Assembly (NCBI RefSeq): GCF_001895145.1
Contig: NZ_BDIR01000005.1
Span: forward strand, 248,001 to 312,000
Direction of reading: 5' to 3'
DNA: 64,000 nucleotides
From: Arcobacter sp. LA11
GTDB taxonomy: Bacteria; Campylobacterota; Campylobacteria; Campylobacterales; Arcobacteraceae
The translations under genes and the position numbers were made by a program. The notes under the pieces are model-generated. The model worked only from the letters and a program-made list of their open reading frames with translations, did not search any database and was not told where the DNA came from. Each line of letters opens with the position of its first letter. The stretch's first letter is position 1. Positions 9,566-18,195 of this stretch are shown piece by piece.

Positions 9566-9927
9566 TAATATCCATCATCAAATTTTGACTTTTTATGTTT
9601 ATCTTTTCTATATGAATTTCGATTTCTCTCTTTTTGTAAAAGATTCGCATCTTTTAAAAGAGTATTTCTTTCATCTTCAAAACTATCTGTATGATTTTCT
9701 AAGTAAGATAAAGTTTTATTTATAAAAGCTATTAAATCTACTAAATATTTAGAATTTAAATCGACAGCCTTTACTCTTTTTATATCTTCATAATTTTTTA
9801 AAGTTCTTTCTTTAAAAAGCTCAGTATCAAAGTTTTCAAGTTTAAGTAAGGAAACAGTTCTAGTAAAGAACTTCTCTAGAACTCGAATATATCTTATTCT
9901 TAACTGTTTTTCATGTATCTCAGCCAT
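9565..9927 (-). CDS. Conserved hypothetical protein, cotranslated with recD2-like gene
   Basis: A 120-residue, highly charged and mostly helical protein with no signal peptide or membrane segment. The basic C-terminal tail (QKERNRNSYRKDKHKKSKFDD) suggests nucleic-acid contact, but I do not recognise a family. It lies two bases downstream of the arsC-like gene, and its stop overlaps the start of the helicase gene, so a DNA-related role is possible by context only. Confidence 0.65.
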   Translation of the reverse strand: MAEIHEKQLRIRYIRVLEKFFTRTVSLLKLENFDTELFKERTLKNYEDIKRVKAVDLNSKYLVDLIAFINKTLSYLENHTDSFEDERNTLLKDANLLQKERNRNSYRKDKHKKSKFDDGY

Positions 9928-9929
9928 TA

Positions 9930-10277
9930 TTATAAAATTGTATCAATATTTTCTAATGGTCTTGCAATAACTGCTTTGTCTTTATTTATTACAACTGGTC
10001 TTTCAATTAATTTTGGATTATTAGCCATAGCTTCTAATAACTCATTCTCATCTTCAATATCTTTTAAATTTAATTGTTTATAAATATCTTCTTTTGTTCT
10101 CATCCATTTTTTAACATCAACATTTAAAAGTTTTAATATCTCTTTTAATTCATCAACACTTGGGTTTTCGTCCATATATTTATAAATAGTAGGGATTATT
10201 CCTTTTTCATCTAAATAAGTTAATGCATTTCTAGATTTTGAACATCTTGGATTGTGCCAAACTATTATATCTTGCAT
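9930..10277 (-). CDS. arsC: ArsC-family arsenate reductase (glutaredoxin type)
   Basis: A 115-residue thioredoxin-fold protein. HNPRCSKSR places the catalytic Cys at residue 12. Three arginines that bind arsenate in the E. coli plasmid enzyme (R60, R94, R107) have counterparts here at R60 (WMRTKED), R93 (ERPVVI) and R106 (ARPLE). That supports true arsenate reductase rather than the Spx or YffB branch. No arsenite exporter or ArsR regulator is adjacent, so it is not part of an ars operon here. The spacing to the next gene is two bases. Confidence 0.85.
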   Translation of the reverse strand: MQDIIVWHNPRCSKSRNALTYLDEKGIIPTIYKYMDENPSVDELKEILKLLNVDVKKWMRTKEDIYKQLNLKDIEDENELLEAMANNPKLIERPVVINKDKAVIARPLENIDTIL

Positions 10278-10340
10278 ATAAATCCTTCATTAAAATTTAA
10301 AAGATTATATCTAAAAAAGCTTATAAAATTTAGTTTACTA

Positions 10341-10715
10341 TTAGAAATTTGGAAGTATATCATTAAGACTTTCAAGTCCTAATTCTGAAAGATTCAAGTG
10401 GATTTGTCCCATTTTCAGGGATTTATTATTCATTATTACAGGAGCAAAAATATCCATTGATGAATCAGACACATGTGATTGAAGTACAAATATATAAAAA
10501 ATTGAAATATCTTCTATACTTTCTATTTCTAGTTTTTGTTTAAAGTCTTCAGGAAGTTCAAAAGCAAGAGATTTTAAAGCACCAAAACTCATTAGTCTTA
10601 ATGCAACACCCGTTTCAACTCCTTTTATTACCGAAAAAAAGTCATCTAACCTTGACAATTCAAACTCTTTTTCATTTTCGCACCCATCAATTGGGATTAC
10701 TACTTCAAACTTCAT
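10341..10715 (-). CDS. fliW: Flagellar assembly factor FliW
   Basis: About 124 residues matching FliW: IPIDGCENEKEFELSRLDDFF at the start, IFYIFVLQ in the centre, and FAPVIMNNKSLKMGQIHL near the end. FliW binds flagellin and sequesters the translational repressor CsrA. The ATG at 10713-10715 is chosen over a GTG seven codons upstream because AAGG lies six bases before it and the sigma70 promoter then gives a normal leader. It is transcribed away from a FliK-like gene. Confidence 0.85.
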   Translation of the reverse strand: MKFEVVIPIDGCENEKEFELSRLDDFFSVIKGVETGVALRLMSFGALKSLAFELPEDFKQKLEIESIEDISIFYIFVLQSHVSDSSMDIFAPVIMNNKSLKMGQIHLNLSELGLESLNDILPNF

Positions 10716-10739
10716 TTTCAACCTTATGTTAATCACGAA

Positions 10740-10768
10740 ATTCTACACAAAATTACTTATTATGTCAA
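10740..10768 (-). promoter_or_regulatory. Sigma70-type promoter of fliW
   Basis: On the minus strand TTGACA (10763-10768) is followed after exactly 17 bp by TAGAAT (10740-10745). The fliW start codon lies 25 bases downstream of the -10. The match suggests housekeeping rather than sigma28 or sigma54 control. Confidence 0.7.
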
Positions 10769-10781
10769 TTAGAATACTTAC

Positions 10782-10799
10782 TAATATTTAAAAATATTA
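10782..10799. repeat. 18-bp inverted repeat between fliW and fliK-like gene
   Basis: TAATATTT-AA-AAATATTA is a perfect palindrome with a two-base centre in the divergent promoter region, just upstream of the fliW -35. It may be a regulator site, but such AT-rich palindromes also arise by chance in this base composition. Confidence 0.35.
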
Positions 10800-10839
10800 T
10801 TTAATAGTCACCATTCCATATTTATGATATACTTTAATT

Positions 10840-12828
10840 ATGTTAGTTTCAAACAATAGCTTATTAAATATTTTATTGCCAAATGAAAATAAAGTTCTAA
10901 AAGACGTATTAAAAGAGGCAGATGCAAAAACTCTAAATAGTCTAAAAGGTGGTAATACTACAGTTGGAGATATATTAAAAAATCTATTTTCTGATTTGAA
11001 AACTGGTGACAAAAATAAAGCTACTATAGAAAATATGTTAAAGAATTCAAATCTATTTAAAGATTTAGGTACCTTTTCAAAATCCATTACAACACTATTA
11101 AATCAAATAGACAGTGACTCAAATTTATCTAAGTATAAATCACTATTACAAAGTTTTTTAAAAGATATATCAACTATGGATGAGAAGTCTTTAAAAGATT
11201 TAATTTCTAAATCAGGTGTTTTTTTAGAATCAAAAGTATTAGAACAAGCTAAAGGAAATACATCTTTACCTAAAAACTTAGAAAATATCTTAAATCAAAT
11301 AAGAGATATTATTAAAAATATTCCAGGATTAGATGCAAAAAAAGTAGAAAGTCTAATAGATAAACTATTAACAAACAATGCTAAAACATTAGGTTCGGCA
11401 GCTCAAAATAATGCGGATCTAAAATCCATAGTAAGTTTGTTACAAACATTATCCAAAAATACAGGAGATAAACAATTAGCTAATCTATCAGTGCTTACTA
11501 ATTCACTGAAAGATTTATCATCAAAAGCTGATCTTTTGGAATCAAAAGTGACTAATAACCCACAAGTAAACCTTGCTCAATCAAAAGAAGCTATTTCAAC
11601 TAAAGCTCATGAAGTATTATCACAATTAAAAAATGAATTGATTTTAAATAAGAATATACCCAATAACCAAACAATTTTAAAACAAATAGATAACTTGTTA
11701 CAAACAAATAATTTATTTGCAAAAAATAGTTCAACAATAGAACCAAGAAACCTTTTAAATATGTTAACAAATTTAATTGATACAAAAAATATTTCTGCAC
11801 AAAGTAGTAATATTTCAACTATTGTTTCAAATTTAAAAAATTTAACTGAAAATATTTCAGGTTTAGAAAATAAAATTTTATCAAACCAAAATATACAAAG
11901 TGAAAAAGTACAAATAACACAAGATATAAAACAAAATTTGGCATCATTAAAAGCTGAGCTCATAAATATTAAAAATATAGACGTAAAACAAATTAATCAA
12001 ATAATAGATAAATTACAAAGTTTTCAAAATATATTTTCAAAAATAGATATTCCAAATGATTTGAAAATGCTAGGACAAACTATTTTGAATCAAACAACAA
12101 ATTTAAACAGTTTTCAAAGTAATTTCTCATCAAATATAAATAATCTAATTTTGAACCTAAAAGAGAGTATCTTAAATCTGTCTACAAATCCAGCTAATAA
12201 TCTACAACAAACAATTATAAAAACTGTAGAGAAACTAGAAGGTATAGTTAATAACTTTATTCAAAACCCATCAATATTAAATGAAAAAGCTATTTCACAA
12301 AATCCTATACAAAATGATATGAAAGCAATGTTACTTCAAATACAAGAAGAATTAATAGGAAAAACAGATGTAAAATCTCAAGATACTCTAAAACAAATAG
12401 ATAAGATGTTAATGCAAGTTGAGTACTATCAACTTTTATCTATTAGTTCTAATAGTAATAGCGTTTATATCCCATTTATTTGGGATATGTTAGATGATGG
12501 TTCAATTTCGATGAAAAAATTAAATGAAGACAAGTTTTATTGTGAAATAAATTTATCACTAAAAGAATTTGGACAAACGCAATTATTATTGTCTTTATAT
12601 GATAAAAACAAATTAGATTTGACAATCTATGCATCTAAAGATAGCTTTAAACAATCAATAAGAGAAAACTCTTCTAAACTAAAACAGGCTTTAAATTCTG
12701 TTGATTTAATTCCTGTAAATATTAAGATAATTGATTTAAAGAAAGAAGAAGAGAGCAAAGAAGTAAATCAAACAAATTTATATAACCAAAATATTGACCT
12801 TGGTTTTGGAATAGATATTAAGGCATAA
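10840..12828 (+). CDS. FliK-like flagellar hook-length control protein
   Basis: A 662-residue Asn/Leu/Lys/Ser-rich, predominantly helical protein. Residues about 200-533 look like three diverged tandem units of 100-120 residues, each containing a segment of the type SQLKNELI...QTILKQIDNLLQ, ASLKAELI...QINQIIDKLQ or LQIQEELI...TLKQIDKMLM. The C-terminal part (FYCEINLSLKEFGQTQLLLSLYDKNKLDLTIYA) resembles the FliK C-terminal substrate-switch domain. The next gene is the export-switch homologue flhX, which supports the flagellar role. No Shine-Dalgarno sequence is visible; TATACT at 10828-10833 leaves almost no leader, so the mRNA may be leaderless. Confidence 0.7.
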   Translation: MLVSNNSLLNILLPNENKVLKDVLKEADAKTLNSLKGGNTTVGDILKNLFSDLKTGDKNKATIENMLKNSNLFKDLGTFSKSITTLLNQIDSDSNLSKYKSLLQSFLKDISTMDEKSLKDLISKSGVFLESKVLEQAKGNTSLPKNLENILNQIRDIIKNIPGLDAKKVESLIDKLLTNNAKTLGSAAQNNADLKSIVSLLQTLSKNTGDKQLANLSVLTNSLKDLSSKADLLESKVTNNPQVNLAQSKEAISTKAHEVLSQLKNELILNKNIPNNQTILKQIDNLLQTNNLFAKNSSTIEPRNLLNMLTNLIDTKNISAQSSNISTIVSNLKNLTENISGLENKILSNQNIQSEKVQITQDIKQNLASLKAELINIKNIDVKQINQIIDKLQSFQNIFSKIDIPNDLKMLGQTILNQTTNLNSFQSNFSSNINNLILNLKESILNLSTNPANNLQQTIIKTVEKLEGIVNNFIQNPSILNEKAISQNPIQNDMKAMLLQIQEELIGKTDVKSQDTLKQIDKMLMQVEYYQLLSISSNSNSVYIPFIWDMLDDGSISMKKLNEDKFYCEINLSLKEFGQTQLLLSLYDKNKLDLTIYASKDSFKQSIRENSSKLKQALNSVDLIPVNIKIIDLKKEEESKEVNQTNLYNQNIDLGFGIDIKA

Positions 12829-12829
12829 A

Positions 12830-13129
12830 ATGAGAGAAAGAGATATTAAAAAAGCTGTTGCCCTAAATTATGATATAGATATAGATAAAGCTCCAAAAGT
12901 AACTGCAAAAGGAAAAGGTGAACTTGCAAAAAATATAATAAAGATTGCTGAAAAAAATGAAGTTCCAATAAAAAAAGATGAAGACTTAGTAGAACTTTTA
13001 TCTGCAATTGATATTGATAAAGAGATTCCAGATAGTATGTATAAAGCAGTTTCAGAGATATTCTCCTTTATTTATGATTTAACTACAATAGAACGTAAAA
13101 AACGTGACCTCGAATCAAGAAATTTTTGA
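12830..13129 (+). CDS. flhX: FlhX: FlhB C-terminal-domain homologue
   Basis: A 99-residue protein equivalent to the cytoplasmic export-switch fragment of FlhB that is left after autocleavage. It begins where the FlhB sequence resumes after the NPTH cleavage site (KKAVALNYD) and keeps KGKGELAKNIIKIAEKNEVPI and the SAIDIDKEIPDSMYKAVSEIFSFIYD segment. It has no membrane domain. In Campylobacterota such proteins can substitute for the cleaved FlhB tail. One base separates it from the FliK-like gene, its likely functional partner in switching from hook to filament export. Confidence 0.8.
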   Translation: MRERDIKKAVALNYDIDIDKAPKVTAKGKGELAKNIIKIAEKNEVPIKKDEDLVELLSAIDIDKEIPDSMYKAVSEIFSFIYDLTTIERKKRDLESRNF

Positions 13130-13186
13130 TAGTAGTGTAAGTATTATTATAATATAATCCAAAAAAAAATAAAGAACTAGCATCTT

Positions 13187-13627
13187 ATGAAAATCAATAA
13201 TCTTGACAATCCAATTTTTATATTTTTACTATTTTTAACAACTATTATTGTAAATACTATTTCTTCTATATATTTTTTCCCTATAATGCTTTTAGGAATA
13301 TTATTTATGGGCTTTTTTGTATGTTTAAAAAATAGATACTATTATTCTTTATTATTTATAATAATGGGTTTTTTATTTATCGAACTAAATAATGGCTTTA
13401 AGGCATTTTCTATAACCTTATTAGCTTCATTTGTTTATATTTTTATTGCACCATATATTAAAAGAGTTTTGTCCTTTAACACCCTAAATCCATATATCTA
13501 TATTAGTATATTCTATATTGGTGTTTATGTATTATGGTTAATAAATAATGACTATTCAAATGAATTAGCAGTTACTTTATTTACCAACCTTATAATTGAT
13601 TTTATACTTTTTGGAGTTTTAATTTGA
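13187..13627 (+). CDS. MreD-like integral membrane protein
   Basis: A 146-residue, extremely hydrophobic protein with about five membrane segments and few charges. Sequence alone gives only weak resemblance to MreD, but its size, topology and 4-base overlap with the PBP2 gene match the mreD-mrdA arrangement of rod-shape operons. Two overlapping TATAAT sequences (13148-13158) lie upstream and could give it its own promoter. The assignment is by context. Confidence 0.6.
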   Translation: MKINNLDNPIFIFLLFLTTIIVNTISSIYFFPIMLLGILFMGFFVCLKNRYYYSLLFIIMGFLFIELNNGFKAFSITLLASFVYIFIAPYIKRVLSFNTLNPYIYISIFYIGVYVLWLINNDYSNELAVTLFTNLIIDFILFGVLI

Positions 13628-15399
13628 AACGTTTAAATTTTATACTTATATTTATATTTATTATTCTTTTAACTCTTCTTTCAAGAGTATATTTTTTAAG
13701 TATTAAGTCAAATACATACTATGAAGAGCTTTCAAAAAGAAATTATATTAAAAGAGTTTATAAAGTACCTAATAGAGGGATAATAAAAGATAGACATGGA
13801 CAAGCACTTGCTATGAATAAGTTAGGCTTTTCTATTAATATTAAACCACATCTTAGATCATATAAAAATAAACACATTTTAGATGAATTAGTAGTGCTAA
13901 TAAATGAACACTTTCCACATATAAAGAAAGAAGATTTATATAAAAGATATAAAAAACTAGACTCTTCATATAAACATGATTTTGTAAAGATTGTTGATTA
14001 TATACCATACGATGATTTTTTTGATAAATATACTTTATTTAATTCATTAGATACGATAAAAATAGAATCAGAAGTAAAAAGAGTTTATCCTCATGGTAAA
14101 AATGCTTCACACATTATTGGATATGTAGGAAAATCATCTAAAATAGACATAGAAAATAACGATTTCTCAAAATATAGTGGAATAATAGGTAAAAATGGTT
14201 TAGAAAAGTTTTATAACAATAAACTTCAAGGTGAACTTTCATACAAAGATATAAAAGTAAATGCATTAAATAAAGAGATAGAGTTACTAAAAGAACATGA
14301 ACCAAAAGTAGATAATAATATTAATATTTCACTTGATATTAAACTACAAAAATACATTCAAGAGATATTTAAAGGTAAAAGTGGTGCCGTAATTGTAATG
14401 GATGCAAAAAACGGTGAGCTTTTAGCTGCAGGTTCTTATCCAGAGTTTGATAACAATATCTTTGTTGATGGAATTTCAGTAAAAGATTGGAATGTAATGA
14501 AAAATGATTTCAATCATCCATTTACAAATAAATTAGTAAATGGTCTTTACCCTCCAGGCTCTGTAATAAAAATGGGTATTGCACTCTCATTTTTGGAAAA
14601 TGATGTAAAACCAAACTTTAAAGTATATGATAGTGGTTCTATAAAACTTGGAAAACGAAAATTTAGATGTTGGAAGCATTCAGGTCATGGAGAAGTAGGT
14701 TTTAGAAAAGCGATTAGGGAAAGTTGTGATGACTTTTTCTATAAAGGAAGTCTAAAAGTTGGAATAAATAAAATTTCAAAAACTCTTGCTAAATATGGTA
14801 TTGGAGCAAAAACAGGAATAGACCAAACAAACGAATATTTTGGTACAAACCCAAATAAAGCTTGGAAACAAAAAAAATATAAACAACCATGGTATATAGG
14901 AGAAACAGTAATCACTTCAATAGGACAAGGTCAGATGTTAGTTACACCTATGCAAATAGCAAGATATACAGCATTTTTGGCAACTGGGAAACTTCCTAAA
15001 CCTCATTTTGCAAAAGAAAATTATGAAGAACCTTTAGAAATTGAATATAATAAAAAACACATGAATATTATGAGACAGGGAATGTATGATGTTGCCCATC
15101 ATAAAAAAGGAACAGCAACAAAATATATAAATTCAAAAGTTTCAATAGCAGCAAAAACAGGTACAGCTCAAGTTGTTACTATACCTCAATCTGAAAAAGT
15201 AAGGATGAAAGAAAGCGAACTTGAATATTATCATAGATCACATGCTTGGTTAACAACTTATGGTCCATATAAAAAACCTAAATATGTCGTAACAGTAATA
15301 CAAGAACATGGTGGACATGGTGGTCATGCAGTAGGTGAAGTTGTAAGTAAAATTTATGATAAACTTGAAGAACTTGGATATATAAAAAATAAGAAATAA
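13624..15399 (+). CDS. mrdA: Penicillin-binding protein 2 (peptidoglycan D,D-transpeptidase)
   Basis: A 591-residue class B PBP required for cell elongation. One N-terminal membrane anchor (about residues 4-21) is followed by the dimerisation or pedestal domain (NRGIIKDRHGQALA) and the transpeptidase domain. Active-site motifs are SVIK (about residue 310, in PPGSVIKMG), SCD (about 367, the SxD variant usual for PBP2) and KTGT (about 510). The start is TTG, overlapping the MreD-like gene by four bases. It should cross-link septum-independent peptidoglycan together with RodA and MreBCD. Confidence 0.95.
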   Translation: MKRLNFILIFIFIILLTLLSRVYFLSIKSNTYYEELSKRNYIKRVYKVPNRGIIKDRHGQALAMNKLGFSINIKPHLRSYKNKHILDELVVLINEHFPHIKKEDLYKRYKKLDSSYKHDFVKIVDYIPYDDFFDKYTLFNSLDTIKIESEVKRVYPHGKNASHIIGYVGKSSKIDIENNDFSKYSGIIGKNGLEKFYNNKLQGELSYKDIKVNALNKEIELLKEHEPKVDNNINISLDIKLQKYIQEIFKGKSGAVIVMDAKNGELLAAGSYPEFDNNIFVDGISVKDWNVMKNDFNHPFTNKLVNGLYPPGSVIKMGIALSFLENDVKPNFKVYDSGSIKLGKRKFRCWKHSGHGEVGFRKAIRESCDDFFYKGSLKVGINKISKTLAKYGIGAKTGIDQTNEYFGTNPNKAWKQKKYKQPWYIGETVITSIGQGQMLVTPMQIARYTAFLATGKLPKPHFAKENYEEPLEIEYNKKHMNIMRQGMYDVAHHKKGTATKYINSKVSIAAKTGTAQVVTIPQSEKVRMKESELEYYHRSHAWLTTYGPYKKPKYVVTVIQEHGGHGGHAVGEVVSKIYDKLEELGYIKNKK

Positions 15400-15472
15400 A
15401 GAGAAAATTCAATTTCTTTAGATTTAATAATATTTTAGATATTATAACCGCTAATTTACATGAGGATTATAT

Positions 15473-16207
15473 TTGAAACTACTTATTAGTTTATTGATTT
15501 TTTCTATCTCTTTATTTGCACAAGAAGAAGCTTCTGCACCAATAATTAACCTTTCAGTAGCAGCACTAGAGGAACCTGCACAATTTGTAAAAACTATAAA
15601 TATTGCTTTAATTTTAGCACTACTAGTACTTGCCCCTACTTTACTTTTAATGGTTACAAGTTTTACAAGACTTATGATTGTATTTTCACTTCTTAGACAA
15701 GCTTTAGGATTACAACAAACACCTCCAAATCAGATTATTGTTTCACTTTCACTTATATTAACAATTTTTATTATGGAACCATATGCTAAAAAATCATGGG
15801 AATTAGGTATCAAACCCTATATGGATGAAACAATTGGTTATGAAGTAGCTTTTGAAAGAGGAGTAAAACCTTTCAAAGAATTTATGATAAAAAATACAAG
15901 AGAGAAAGATTTAGCTCTATTTTATAGAATCAAAAAAGAAGAAAATCCAAAAAATATAGATGATGTTCCATTAACATTATTGATGCCAGCATTTATTGTA
16001 AGTGAATTAAAAACTGCTTTTGAAATAGGCTTCTTAATATTTTTACCGTTTTTAGTTATTGATATTATTGTAGCTTCCATACTTATGTCTTTAGGTATGA
16101 TGATGCTTCCTCCAGTTATGATATCCTTGCCTATTAAAATTATATTTTTTATTGTAATTGATGGATGGGCTCTAATTATAGGAAATTTAGCACAATCCTT
16201 TAAGTGA
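15473..16207 (+). CDS. fliP: Flagellar type III export protein FliP
   Basis: A 244-residue FliP with a cleavable signal peptide (about residues 1-17) and four membrane segments. VLAPTLLLMVTSFTRLMIVFSLLRQALGLQQTPPNQIIVSLSLILT is the family signature, and the C-terminal MMLPPVMISLPIKIIFFIVIDGWALI is equally typical. FliP forms the core of the export gate with FliQ and FliR, which are not in this window. The start is TTG at 15473 with GAGGA upstream. It stands alone after mrdA with its own short leader. Confidence 0.96.
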   Translation: MKLLISLLIFSISLFAQEEASAPIINLSVAALEEPAQFVKTINIALILALLVLAPTLLLMVTSFTRLMIVFSLLRQALGLQQTPPNQIIVSLSLILTIFIMEPYAKKSWELGIKPYMDETIGYEVAFERGVKPFKEFMIKNTREKDLALFYRIKKEENPKNIDDVPLTLLMPAFIVSELKTAFEIGFLIFLPFLVIDIIVASILMSLGMMMLPPVMISLPIKIIFFIVIDGWALIIGNLAQSFK

Positions 16208-16223
16208 CGTAACCGTCACTTTT
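16202..16223. terminator. Terminator after fliP
   Basis: A perfect 8-bp stem AAGTGACG / CGTCACTT with a four-base loop overlaps the fliP stop codon and is followed by T residues. It lies between the converging fliP and cupin genes. Confidence 0.7.
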
Positions 16224-16238
16224 CATAATATATTAAAG

Positions 16239-16586
16239 TTAAACTAATTTAATTTCATCCTCTTTTGTATTAATCATACATAAAAATTCATATTCACTAT
16301 CATAACAGGCTTCATAATAATGTGCAACTCCTGCTGGTATATATAAAAAATCACCCTGCTTTGCATGATACTCTTCATCACCAATAACTACTTTTGCCTC
16401 ACCTTTTAAAACATATTGTTGGTGTTGTATCTCATTTGTATGATTTGGCATAGAACCACCACTTTCTAAGCTAACTTTTCTAACTATAAAATCTTTATCC
16501 TCATTAGGTGTTAATACTGCAATTTTTGCATTTACTGTTTTTGGGATTTCATTTGTTTCAAAATCTCTTGAATTCTTACAATACAT
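16239..16586 (-). CDS. Small cupin-domain protein
   Basis: A 115-residue single beta-barrel cupin. Motif 1 is visible as SMPNHTNEIQHQQYVLKGEAKVVIG and motif 2 as GDFLYIPAGVAHYYEA; histidines in both would bind a metal. The substrate or effector is not recognisable from sequence. The start is supported by AAAGGATA before the ATG at 16586. Monocistronic, convergent with fliP. Confidence 0.8.
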   Translation of the reverse strand: MYCKNSRDFETNEIPKTVNAKIAVLTPNEDKDFIVRKVSLESGGSMPNHTNEIQHQQYVLKGEAKVVIGDEEYHAKQGDFLYIPAGVAHYYEACYDSEYEFLCMINTKEDEIKLV

Positions 16587-16661
16587 ACTTATCCTTTAAA
16601 AAAATTGCATAATTATAGCTTTTTTTACTAGAATACAAAATATTAAAATAAAAAGGAACAT

Positions 16662-16763
16662 ATGGAAACTTTTCAAAACGAAATAATCAGCTTTACAGTT
16701 ATTACTATTGTTGTTATATTTCTAGCATACATTTCTAAAAAAACAGAAGATAAATATAAGTAA
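16662..16763 (+). CDS. Small single-pass membrane protein, 33 codons
   Basis: An ORF of 33 codons with a strong ribosome site (AAAAGGAA, three bases before the ATG's preceding T). It encodes a short polar N-terminus (METFQNEI), a hydrophobic stretch of about 18 residues (FTVITIVVIFLAYI) and a Lys/Asp-rich tail, so it looks like a one-pass inner-membrane peptide with a basic cytoplasmic end. The function is unknown. It is the only coding possibility I see between the cupin gene and the efflux operon. Confidence 0.5.
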   Translation: METFQNEIISFTVITIVVIFLAYISKKTEDKYK

Positions 16764-16798
16764 TAATTCTTTTTATACTAATATTTAATATTTTTTTG

Positions 16799-16804
16799 TA
16801 TAAT
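16799..16804 (+). promoter_or_regulatory. -10 element of the efflux operon
   Basis: A perfect TATAAT preceded directly by TTG lies 27 bases upstream of the TolC-family start codon. No clear -35 is present, as is common in this phylum. Confidence 0.5.
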
Positions 16805-16831
16805 CCCAATATTATTACCATAGGATAGATT

Positions 16832-18190
16832 ATGCATAAGTTTTTATTATATTTATTATTACTTTTAAGTACTTCATTCTCACAAACAATTAATTTTGAA
16901 GATGCCTTAAATTTAACTCTAAAAAATAATAATAAAATTAAATCTCAAAAATTAAATATTGAGTCTTCAAAAATTGATATTAAAAAAATCGAATCTTACT
17001 CTTATGGAAAAATAGATTTATCACATGAAATGACAAGAACAAATCATGCTGGACACGTATTTAACTCCAAATTGTCTTCAAGAGAAGCTACTTTTGATGA
17101 TTTTGGAGCAGGAGAATTTATAGGGCCTAGTAGTTTAAATGTTGAACCAGATAATCTAAACCATCCAAAAAGTAGAAATAATTTCAATACTAAAATAACT
17201 TATGATATTCCTCTTTTTACAGGTTTTAAATTATCAAATCAAAAAGACATATTAAAATTACAATTAAAAGCTCAAAATATAAAACTAAATCAAAATAAAA
17301 AATCTTTAGAATATGAAGTGTTATCTGCTTATAATGCAGCAGTTGTAGCTAAGGAATTTATAAAAGCTACAAAAAAAGCAAAAGAAGCAATCTCTTTTTT
17401 TGTAAAATCAGCTAATGAATTTTATAAAGAGGGTTTAGTTACTAAAATTGATAAAAAGCAAGCTAGAGTATATGAACTAAATGTTCAAAGTAAAATAATT
17501 GAAGCAGAAAATAAATTTGATATAGCTATTGCATATCTTAAATTTTTAACATCAGATAAAAATATAATAGATGTAAAAGAACTAAAACTTTTTGAACAAG
17601 AAAATAAAAATTTAAACCAACTATATAAATTCGCTTTAAAAAATAGAGATGATTTAAAAATGCTTGAAGAAAATAAAAAAGGTATGAAAAAAAATATAGA
17701 GATAAGTAATAGCTCTTATCTACCTACAGTTTATTCACACTTAGAATATGGGGTAAATGATAATAGTATAAGTTTTGATTCCGAAAAAGACTATTATTTA
17801 GCAAGTTTAGGAATTAAATATACACTATTTGATAATACAAGAAAATATCAAAGTCAAAAAAGTAAAATTGCATTTAATAAAACTTCATTAAATTTAAACC
17901 AATTAAAAGATGCTATAAAATTACAAGTGGAAAAAGCAACTTTAGATCTAGATGCAAAACACAAAATCTTCAAAGAAAAAAAAGAAGCTAAAGAATTAGC
18001 TTTTGAAGTATTAGAACAATCAAAACTTATGTACAAAAATCAATTAATTTCAATGACAGAATTATTAAAACAAGAGGCAATCTTTAGGGAAAATGAAGCT
18101 TCATTAATCATGGCAAAATACCAAAAGTCTCTTGCCTTAGCAAAATTAAATCTATCAATTGGAAAAAGTTTAAAAGAAGAAAAAAGGTAA
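16832..18190 (+). CDS. TolC-family outer-membrane efflux protein
   Basis: A 452-residue protein with a signal peptide (about residues 1-17, LLLLLSTSFS) and the repeated helical hairpins of the OEP family (INFEDALNLTLKNNNKIKSQ, and the second repeat from about residue 255). It would form the outer-membrane duct of the tripartite pump encoded by the next three genes, five bases downstream. The substrate is unknown. Confidence 0.88.
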   Translation: MHKFLLYLLLLLSTSFSQTINFEDALNLTLKNNNKIKSQKLNIESSKIDIKKIESYSYGKIDLSHEMTRTNHAGHVFNSKLSSREATFDDFGAGEFIGPSSLNVEPDNLNHPKSRNNFNTKITYDIPLFTGFKLSNQKDILKLQLKAQNIKLNQNKKSLEYEVLSAYNAAVVAKEFIKATKKAKEAISFFVKSANEFYKEGLVTKIDKKQARVYELNVQSKIIEAENKFDIAIAYLKFLTSDKNIIDVKELKLFEQENKNLNQLYKFALKNRDDLKMLEENKKGMKKNIEISNSSYLPTVYSHLEYGVNDNSISFDSEKDYYLASLGIKYTLFDNTRKYQSQKSKIAFNKTSLNLNQLKDAIKLQVEKATLDLDAKHKIFKEKKEAKELAFEVLEQSKLMYKNQLISMTELLKQEAIFRENEASLIMAKYQKSLALAKLNLSIGKSLKEEKR

Positions 18191-18195
18191 TTTAA

